The notes under the pieces: generated by a model
The model's database searches: none
What the model was told of the DNA's origin: nothing
What the model saw: the letters and a program-made list of their open reading frames with translations, nothing else
From: an uncultured Clostridia bacterium
GTDB lineage: Bacteria; Bacillota; Clostridia; Christensenellales; CAG-917
NCBI GenBank assembly: GCA_947174215.1
Contig: CAMWIB010000004.1
Span: 1-26,458 of the forward strand
Length of the DNA: 26,458 nucleotides
Reading direction: 5' to 3'
Part shown: one piece after another, positions 20,906 to 26,458 of the stretch
How the letters are laid out: each line of letters starts with the position of its first letter
Numbering within the stretch: position 1 is the stretch's first letter
Position numbers and translations under genes: made by a program

Positions 20906-22189
20906 ATGTTGGATTTGTTGAGAATCAGAAGCAATCCGCAAGAGGTCGCAGACGCGCTTGCGAAGAAGGGCTACAAGGCAGACTTTACGCAGATTATCGA
21001 GTGGGATGACGAGCGTAAGGCTACCATCACGGAGATTGAGCGCCTTAAAGCGCAAAAGAATAAGGTTTCCGCGCAAATACCCGTACTCAAAAAGGCAGGT
21101 CAGCCTGTTGAGCCTATCTTCGAGGAGATGAGAAAGCTCGGCGACGAGATTGCCGAGGGCGACGCGAAGATAACAGCGCTTGTCACAAGCATTAACGACG
21201 CACTTGCCGTTATGCCTAATATCCCCGACGATGATTTGCTTTCCGGTGAAAAGGAAAACAATCAGGTCGTGAGAGTAAGCGGCAAAAAGCCCGAGTTTGA
21301 TTTCACTCCCAAGAATCACGTCGATTTGTGTACCGACCTCGGACTTATCGATTACGAAAGAGGCGTGAAGCTCAGCGGCAACGGCTTCTGGATATACAGA
21401 GGTATGGGCGCAAGACTTGAATGGGCGTTGCTCAACTACTTCGTTGAAGAGCATTTGAAGGACGGATACGAGTTTATTCTTCCCCCTTATCAGCTTGGCT
21501 ACAACTGCGGCTACGGTGCAGGACAATTCCCCAAGTTCAGCGACGAGGTGTATTGGCTCGACTGCGACGAGGACAAGAAGCGCAACCGCTTTATGTTGCC
21601 TACCGCAGAAACCGCGCTTGTCAATATGTACGCGGGCGAGATTATCGATGAAAGCAAACTTCCGATGAAGTTCTTTGCATACTCTCCCTGTTTCAGAAAG
21701 GAAGCGGGTTCTGCGCGTACAGAGGAGCGCGGTATGATTCGCGGTCACCAGTTCAACAAGGTGGAAATGGTTCAGTACGCTCATCCCGACCACAGTATGG
21801 AAGCGTTTGAGGAACTCGTTGACAAGGCGGCAAGACTCGTTGAGGGCTTGGGCTTGCACTTCCGCGTGAGTAAGCTTGCGGCAGGCGACTGTTCCGCTTC
21901 AATGGCAAGAACGTACGACGTTGAGCTTTGGATTCCGTCTATGGGTATCTATAAGGAATGCTCGTCCGTCAGCAATGCAAACGACTATCAGGCACGCCGC
22001 AACAATACGCGCTTCCGCGACAGTCAGACGGGTAAGCCCAGATTCGTGCATACCTTGAACGGTAGCGGTCTTGCAACGTCCCGTCTTATCCCCGCCATCG
22101 TAGAGCAGTATCAGAATGCGGACGGTAGCGTGACTGTACCCGAAGTTCTTCGCAAGTATCTCGGCGGTATCGAGAAGATAACGAAATAA
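20906..22189 (+). CDS. serS: Seryl-tRNA synthetase
   Basis: A 427-residue class IIa synthetase that charges tRNA-Ser (and tRNA-Sec where present). The N-terminal 110 residues are the helical coiled-coil tRNA-binding arm, opening MLDLLRIRSNPQEVADAL. Motif 2 is in CFRKEAGSA...RGMIRGHQFNKVE and motif 3 in LNGSGLATSRLIPAIVEQYQ, a slight variant of the usual LNGSGLAVGRT. TAETALVNMY is the serine-binding loop. Length is normal. The ATG at 20906 has TTTGGAG eight bases upstream. It may be co-transcribed with leuS because no terminator was found in the 122-base gap; a terminator follows at 22212. Confidence 0.98.
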   Translation: MLDLLRIRSNPQEVADALAKKGYKADFTQIIEWDDERKATITEIERLKAQKNKVSAQIPVLKKAGQPVEPIFEEMRKLGDEIAEGDAKITALVTSINDALAVMPNIPDDDLLSGEKENNQVVRVSGKKPEFDFTPKNHVDLCTDLGLIDYERGVKLSGNGFWIYRGMGARLEWALLNYFVEEHLKDGYEFILPPYQLGYNCGYGAGQFPKFSDEVYWLDCDEDKKRNRFMLPTAETALVNMYAGEIIDESKLPMKFFAYSPCFRKEAGSARTEERGMIRGHQFNKVEMVQYAHPDHSMEAFEELVDKAARLVEGLGLHFRVSKLAAGDCSASMARTYDVELWIPSMGIYKECSSVSNANDYQARRNNTRFRDSQTGKPRFVHTLNGSGLATSRLIPAIVEQYQNADGSVTVPEVLRKYLGGIEKITK

Positions 22190-22211
22190 TTTGATATCAA
22201 ATGATATAATG

Positions 22212-22240
22212 AAACGGCTTTGCAATTGCGGAGCCGTTTT
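22212..22240 (+). terminator. Intrinsic terminator of serS
   Basis: AAACGGCT (22212-22219) pairs with AGCCGTTT (22232-22239) and is followed by T. It starts 22 bases after the stop codon. A perfect TTTGATATCAAA palindrome sits at 22190-22201 before it. Confidence 0.8.
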
Positions 22241-22245
22241 ACTTT

Positions 22246-22276
22246 GGGGTCCCCGCAAACGTCCCTGTTTGTGGGG
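22246..22276 (+). repeat. 31-bp hairpin repeat, copy 3
   Basis: Identical over the 31 bp to copy 1 at 1585 and in the same orientation, again starting a few bases after a terminator T run and followed by TTTGA. Confidence 0.85.
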
Positions 22277-22316
22277 TTTGAACAAGATGATTATTTAGCG
22301 GAGTATAAAGAACAAT

Positions 22317-22333
22317 CTACACGAAGCGTGTAG
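22317..22333. repeat. Small perfect palindrome upstream of the DrrAB-type operon
   Basis: CTACACG-AAG-CGTGTAG is a 7-bp perfect inverted repeat ending five bases before the -35 box of the promoter at 22339. It could be an operator or a member of the CACGAAG palindrome group. Confidence 0.5.
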
Positions 22334-22338
22334 GCGTA

Positions 22339-22368
22339 TTGACAGTTTTATTATTGTTGTTATATAAT
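22339..22368 (+). promoter_or_regulatory. Consensus promoter of the DrrAB-type operon
   Basis: TTGACA (22339-22344) and TATAAT (22363-22368) are 18 bp apart, both perfect boxes. The start would be near 22375, about 70 bases before the chosen start codon. Confidence 0.85.
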
Positions 22369-22444
22369 GTTTTTACAAATTAAAACACGCGTTGCAAATA
22401 GGGCGAATATAGCCCGACTTTATTGGTGTTTTATAGGGAGAGAG

Positions 22445-23362
22445 ATGAAGGACGTAATAAAAATTGAAAACTTGTGCAAAAGCTTCGGCGAGGTCAAGGC
22501 GGTGCAGGACGTTTCTTTCAGAGTGAAAGAGGGCGAGTTGTTTGCGTTCCTCGGAATCAACGGCGCGGGAAAGAGTACGACCATTTCTATCATTTGCGGA
22601 CAGCTTGCGGCGGATAGCGGAAAGGTGTTTGTAAACGACGTTGACGTAGAAAGCGGCAATGGCGATACAAAGCGAGAGATTGGCGTAGTTTTTCAAAACT
22701 CCGTACTCGATAAGGCGCTCAGCGTAAAGGATAATCTTAAAAGCCGCGCGGCGTGCTACGGCATATGCGGCAAGGATTTTCAAAAGCGCTTAGACGAGCT
22801 TAGCGAGCTATTCGATTTGGGTTCGATTATGAAGCGCGCGGTTGGCAAGCTGTCGGGCGGACAGCGTAGGCGAGTGGATATTGCGCGCGCATTGCTCGCA
22901 TCGCCCAAAATTCTCATACTCGACGAGCCTACCACGGGACTTGACCCGCAGACGAGAAAGACCTTGTGGGAGATACTCGGCAAGCTGAGAAGAGAGGAGA
23001 ATATGACGGTTTTCCTCACCACACATTATATGGAAGAGGCGGCTGACGCAGATTACGTCGTCATAATCGACAGCGGAAAGATAGTTGCCGACGGCACGCC
23101 GTTGCAGTTGAAAAACGCATACGTTGGCGATTTTATCACGTTGTACGGTGTAGAGGAGAGCGACTTGCAGGCACTGGGCATGCCGTACGAAAAGCTCCGC
23201 GAAGCATACAGAGTTGAAGTTAAGAATACGCAGGCGGCAACCGACCTCGTTATCGCGCACAGAGAGCTGTTCCACGATTACGAGATTGTAAAAGGCAAGA
23301 TGGACGACGTTTTCCTTGCCGTGACGGGTAAAAAGCTCGGTGAAGAGGAGGTGGGCAAATGA
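22445..23362 (+). CDS. ABC exporter ATP-binding protein, DrrA/CcmA-like
   Basis: A 305-residue ATPase of the drug/antibiotic-exporter (DrrA) class. Walker A is GINGAGKST, Q-loop VVFQNS, signature LSGGQRRR, Walker B ILILDEPTTGLDP, switch His in TTHYMEEA, and a 90-residue C-terminal extension follows as in DrrA. I chose the ATG at 22445 (MKDVIKIENL) after GGGAG; an earlier in-frame ATG at 22367 lies within the promoter -10 box and is rejected. The stop overlaps the permease start by four bases (ATGA), so both are one unit. Expected role is ATP-driven export of a hydrophobic compound, lipid or peptide; the substrate is unknown. Confidence 0.93.
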   Translation: MKDVIKIENLCKSFGEVKAVQDVSFRVKEGELFAFLGINGAGKSTTISIICGQLAADSGKVFVNDVDVESGNGDTKREIGVVFQNSVLDKALSVKDNLKSRAACYGICGKDFQKRLDELSELFDLGSIMKRAVGKLSGGQRRRVDIARALLASPKILILDEPTTGLDPQTRKTLWEILGKLRREENMTVFLTTHYMEEAADADYVVIIDSGKIVADGTPLQLKNAYVGDFITLYGVEESDLQALGMPYEKLREAYRVEVKNTQAATDLVIAHRELFHDYEIVKGKMDDVFLAVTGKKLGEEEVGK

Positions 23363-24297
23363 AATGCTTTTTCGCATTATGCGAGCGTAATATGAAGCTG
23401 TTCTTCAAGGATAAGGGGCTTTTCCTCACCTCGCTTATAACGCCTATCATACTTTTGGTGCTATATATTGCGTTCTTGGCGAACGTATACCGCGACAGTA
23501 TGATGTCGGCAATTCCCGAGGGATTCGTGATGCCCGAAAAGCTTATAAACGGAATCGTGGGCGGGCAGTTGTTCTCATCATTGCTTGCGGTCAGTACGGT
23601 GACGGTTACGTTCTGCGCAAATATGATTATGGTGCAGGACAAACTCACGGGCGCGGCAAACGACTTTTCCGTTACACCGCTTAAAAAGCCAATGCAGGCA
23701 ATGGCGTACTTCCTCTCAACGATGTCAGTCGCGCTTATAATATGTCTGTTTGCAATGCTTGCAAGTATGATATACCTCGGTTGCGTTGGCTGGTATCTGT
23801 CAGCAGGCGACGTATTTTTGCTGTTGCTTGATACGATTATTATGACACTGTTCGGCACGGCACTGTCATCGCTGATAAACAGCTTTGCAAATACGCAAGG
23901 GCAGATGCAGGCTGTCGGAACGATAGTGAGCGCAGGCTACGGCTTCATATGCGGCGCGTATATGCCGCTCTCAAACCTCGGCAGTGGACTTCAAAAGGTA
24001 ACATCTCTTCTCCCCGGAACGTACGGCACTGCGCTTTTTAGAAATCACGCGTTGAGAGGTGCGTTCGATGAGCTTTTGAGCAACGGCGTTCCAAACGAGG
24101 TGGTAAAGGGAATACGGGACTCCATAGACTGCAACCTCTATTTCTTCGGAGATAAGGTCAGCGTTGGCGCAATGTACGGTGTTGTCATTTTGTTCACCGT
24201 GCTTGTCATAGGTGCGTTTATTCTTTCCGCGATATTACTTGAAAAGAAGAAAACAAAACCTGTAAATTTGAAAAACAAAACAACCAAAACGAAGTAA
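23359..24297 (+). CDS. ABC-2 type exporter permease, DrrB-like
   Basis: A 312-residue membrane protein with six hydrophobic segments: near 20-42, 70-92, 113-138, 147-170, 180-200 and 272-296. The loop between helices 1 and 2 is long and extracytoplasmic, and the end is Lys/Thr-rich (EKKKTKPVNLKNKTTKTK). FANTQGQMQAVGTIVSAGYGFICGAYMPLSNL is the typical ABC-2 permease core. It pairs with the ATPase whose gene overlaps it by four bases. A terminator follows at 24361. It is distinct from the long permease at 8905, so the window has two different ABC-2 exporters. Confidence 0.92.
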   Translation: MKCFFALCERNMKLFFKDKGLFLTSLITPIILLVLYIAFLANVYRDSMMSAIPEGFVMPEKLINGIVGGQLFSSLLAVSTVTVTFCANMIMVQDKLTGAANDFSVTPLKKPMQAMAYFLSTMSVALIICLFAMLASMIYLGCVGWYLSAGDVFLLLLDTIIMTLFGTALSSLINSFANTQGQMQAVGTIVSAGYGFICGAYMPLSNLGSGLQKVTSLLPGTYGTALFRNHALRGAFDELLSNGVPNEVVKGIRDSIDCNLYFFGDKVSVGAMYGVVILFTVLVIGAFILSAILLEKKKTKPVNLKNKTTKTK

Positions 24298-24360
24298 AAA
24301 ATTGGTTATAATATAGTAAATCAATCAAATAAGCGTGCAATCAAACACGGAAGTAACAAG

Positions 24361-24398
24361 AAAGCCGAAATTGCTTATAAACGCAAATTCGGCTTTTT
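24361..24398 (+). terminator. Intrinsic terminator after the DrrAB-type operon
   Basis: AAAGCCGAAATTGC (24361-24374) pairs with GCAAATTCGGCTTT (24383-24396) with one mismatch and ends in TTTTT. The reverse strand also gives a T-containing tail, so it may also stop lepB transcripts arriving from the right. Confidence 0.85.
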
Positions 24399-24502
24399 AT
24401 ATGTTTATTTTGATATTATAAAACTTGTATTGGTGCAAATTGTTGAAATATATTATTCAGCGTACATTTGTTTAGAAAATGAATTTTTCGCGCATAGATA
24501 TT

Positions 24503-25147
24503 CTACTTGCACCAGCGAAGTTTTCCGTTTATGCCTTTGATGAGGAAGCACTTTCCGATTACGCAGTCAAGTGGAATCGCGCCGTGTTCGCGGCAGTCCG
24601 TCGAGTGCGCTCTGTTGTCACCCATACAGAATATATGTCCGTCGGGTATCACCTCGTCAAAATCTGGGTATACGGCATTGTCGTCGCCGTTTATATAAGG
24701 CTCGTCAAGAAGTTGACCGTTGAGATAGACCTCGTTTCCGTTCTTGAACTGCAAGTGGTCGCCGCCGACTGCTATCACGCGCTTTACAAGAGAAGCCGTA
24801 TTGCCGTATTCGCCGGGTAGTTTCCAATCGTCCGGGGCAACGAACACGATTATGTCGCCGCGCTTGATTTTTGCAAGCTTATTGAGATACAGCAATTCTC
24901 CGTTGCTTAGCATACGCTCGACGTCTGCCTGCGAGGTTGGAAATTCCGTATTAGGTCCGTCGCCGCCGTCAAGAGTAGGGTACATTGAAATACCGTCTAC
25001 TATATAGGTTGTTGTGACGAAGTGCCTCACAAGTAGCGCGGACGCCACTGCGAGTATAACGACCATCAATACGCTAACCGCCGCGATTACAGCACGGCGG
25101 CTTCCTGCCGTTTTTGATGGAAGCTCCACAGGTTCAAAGTCTTGCAT
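24503..25147 (-). CDS. lepB: Signal peptidase I
   Basis: A 214-residue type I signal peptidase that removes signal peptides on the outer face of the membrane. One N-terminal transmembrane helix (AVIAAVSVLMVVILAVASALLV, residues about 20-41) is followed by box B with the nucleophile Ser in DGISMYPTL, box D with the general-base Lys in LVKRVIAVGGD, and box E GDNRAHSTDCREHGAIP. This is the Gram-positive single-helix form. The ATG at 25147 is chosen over a TTG at 25153; neither has a clear Shine-Dalgarno. It begins 33 bases after the hydrolase-like gene and is probably in the same operon. It would be a natural processing enzyme for non-lipoprotein secreted proteins such as the one at 5814. Confidence 0.94.
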   Translation of the reverse strand: MQDFEPVELPSKTAGSRRAVIAAVSVLMVVILAVASALLVRHFVTTTYIVDGISMYPTLDGGDGPNTEFPTSQADVERMLSNGELLYLNKLAKIKRGDIIVFVAPDDWKLPGEYGNTASLVKRVIAVGGDHLQFKNGNEVYLNGQLLDEPYINGDDNAVYPDFDEVIPDGHIFCMGDNRAHSTDCREHGAIPLDCVIGKCFLIKGINGKLRWCK

Positions 25148-25180
25148 ATTCAAAGTATATTGCGAAAATCGAAATTATAT

Positions 25181-26458
25181 CTAAATCCACATAAAGTTGT
25201 TGAAGATAACACCCTGCGCGTCCTCGATAGCAATAACCTTCATCGCGTCAAAGCGGGAGAGGGTTCTGCCTTCATCGCTCTTAAAGTCGGCGTTTTGAAG
25301 GAGAACTTTTTGCCAGAACTCGCCGCCTTCCAATTCCGTATAAGCGGTGTAGCGCTTGAAATCGGGATAACTGTACATAGATATGGTAATCTCGCGTTTT
25401 TTAGGTGAGTATGCGTCAAAGTGCAGAGTGGCGAATTTGCTCATAGACGTAAGCTCCGCCGCACTGCGATACAGATACAGGCCTCCGCGTTTTGCCGTAA
25501 TACCCTTGATGTCAAACGGTCCGTCCTGCTGAACGACGATATTGTCCTCGACTACGGCGTCGTTCGTCATACATATAAAGCCTCCGGTCCCCATACTTCC
25601 GTCGTACACTATGCGCGAAGCAACTCTCACCGCATTGTTTATAGGCATACCCTGTTTCGCGGGGACAAGACCGATTACGGGAGTTGAAACGATGTTGCCG
25701 TCGGGATATGTAATCGTAGAGTAGGCAACGATAAGCTCGTGAATGTCGTAAACGGGTACGGCTACGCTGTAATAATGCGTATTGAGCTTTTGCAGGTTGT
25801 TGAGCTTTATCCAGTGGCGTGCGCTTGAAAGGGTTTCGCCATAGCAGACGTAAATTTCACGCGAAGCCGCCATCTGCCCTGTGTGCATACGAAGATACAG
25901 CTGGTCGTCGATAATCTCAAATGACATCGTCGGAGAGGTTGTAGGCTCCGCATTGGGGTCTGGTGAAAAGCTACGGCGTAGCCAACCGAGGAGTGCGCGA
26001 AGCACCGACCTTGTTATCTGGGTGCCGTGCGTGGAAGTAATGAGAAGCTGTTTGCTTTCGGATTTTACGAATGAAAGAATTTCGCCTGCTCTATCGACGT
26101 CGCACGTCTGCGCCGTTCTTGCAGTTATCAATAGAGTGGGGCATTGTACGAATTTTGCGTACGTTTCCGCGCCGATACCCGCCGAGAAGGTTCTATCCTC
26201 GTCCGTCGTCGGAACGCTGCCGAGCGCAAAGCGCGGTTTGTCTATTGCCCAGAGATATCCGTTCCCGCCTATCGATACGAATGCGCGTACGCGGTTATCC
26301 ATTGCGGCGACCTGCCACGCGATATGCGCGCCCTCGCCGATACCAATGACTCCCAAACGCTTCGAGTCTACGACTTTGAGCGACTTCATAAGAGTGATTG
26401 TGCGGCGGGCGAGCTTGCTCCATACAAACGAAGGCGTATTTCTCGCGTTGTCGAGTAC
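25181..26458 (-). CDS. Alpha/beta-hydrolase-like protein lacking the nucleophile Ser, 5' end outside the window
   Basis: The frame is open to the right edge, so the gene starts outside; at least 425 residues are visible. The first part resembles an esterase (acetyl-xylan-esterase or prolyl-oligopeptidase-like): RLGVIGIGEGAHIAWQVAAMDNRVRAFVSIGG is strand-elbow-helix, but the G-x-S-x-G elbow reads G-I-G-E-G, so the nucleophile Ser is missing. A later CPTLLITARTA strand and STHG near the fold's His site are present. After a Pro-rich hinge (SPDPNAEPTTSP) comes a C-terminal beta-rich region of about 250 residues, possibly a carbohydrate-binding or adhesion-like domain. The ATG at 26389 is internal. 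It may be an inactive hydrolase or use another mechanism. lepB follows closely. Confidence 0.75.
   Translation of the reverse strand, partial: VLDNARNTPSFVWSKLARRTITLMKSLKVVDSKRLGVIGIGEGAHIAWQVAAMDNRVRAFVSIGGNGYLWAIDKPRFALGSVPTTDEDRTFSAGIGAETYAKFVQCPTLLITARTAQTCDVDRAGEILSFVKSESKQLLITSTHGTQITRSVLRALLGWLRRSFSPDPNAEPTTSPTMSFEIIDDQLYLRMHTGQMAASREIYVCYGETLSSARHWIKLNNLQKLNTHYYSVAVPVYDIHELIVAYSTITYPDGNIVSTPVIGLVPAKQGMPINNAVRVASRIVYDGSMGTGGFICMTNDAVVEDNIVVQQDGPFDIKGITAKRGGLYLYRSAAELTSMSKFATLHFDAYSPKKREITISMYSYPDFKRYTAYTELEGGEFWQKVLLQNADFKSDEGRTLSRFDAMKVIAIEDAQGVIFNNFMWI

Noticed and set aside
20861..21859. Long open frame antisense to serS
   Set aside because: Same reasoning: the plus strand encodes a complete SerRS and the reverse protein has no family features.
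1585..22276. 31-bp repeats as a CRISPR array
   Set aside because: The copies are about 7-13 kb apart with no regular spacers and no cas genes.
22367..22444. Longer start of the DrrA-like ATPase at ATG 22367
   Set aside because: It overlaps the perfect TATAAT box, so it would not be on the mRNA.

Overview
The window looks like chromosomal DNA from a low-to-mid GC, Gram-positive Firmicutes bacterium, most likely an uncultured gut-type Clostridia. This rests on lipoproteins ending in LAAC/LVAC-D-K, InlB-type and BspA-type surface proteins, a CsoR/CopA copper module, AGGAGG-like ribosome binding sites and TTGACA/TATAAT promoters. The lineage is an inference; there is no rRNA here to confirm it. 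No tRNA, rRNA, CRISPR array, transposase or phage structural gene was seen.

Layout. (1) 1-1620 is an A+T-rich accessory stretch: the 3' end of an unknown gene, then a small Cro/CI-like repressor divergent from a Cys-rich protein and a small membrane protein. The control region holds a consensus promoter and three CAAG-N4-CTTG palindromes. (2) 1759-11390 (minus) encodes an ABC-2 exporter (ATPase, permease), a 1029-residue envelope-anchored Ig/beta-helix protein coupled to it, and a separate 1299-residue InlB/MBG-like lipoprotein. (3) 11697-13300 has pyridoxal kinase and, convergent to it, dUTPase; a REP/MITE-like palindrome lies between them. (4) 13447-16710 is a copper-resistance operon (csoR-copA) with a textbook CsoR operator between -35 and -10. 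(5) 16780-18051 is a BspA-like leucine-rich-repeat lipoprotein. (6) leuS and serS follow on the plus strand. (7) 22339-24297 is a DrrAB-type ABC exporter with its own promoter. (8) 24503-26458 (minus) has signal peptidase I behind the 3' part of an alpha/beta-hydrolase-like protein that lacks the nucleophile serine.

The most notable points are these. CopA carries a copper-chaperone domain at its C-terminus, preceded in the DNA by its own Shine-Dalgarno and ATG, so the gene may make both a pump and a free CopZ-like protein. CsoR has an unusual N-terminal tail with four Cys clusters. A 31-bp hairpin repeat occurs three times, twice right after terminators and once in frame inside copA. dut has a perfect 12-bp inverted repeat overlapping its -10 box. 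The repressor module at 635-1535 looks like a compact lambda-style switch, possibly with a leaderless repressor mRNA.

No complete new defence or mobile system is demonstrated. The repressor/Cys-rich/membrane trio and the exporter plus beta-helix operon are the best candidates for an undescribed functional unit.
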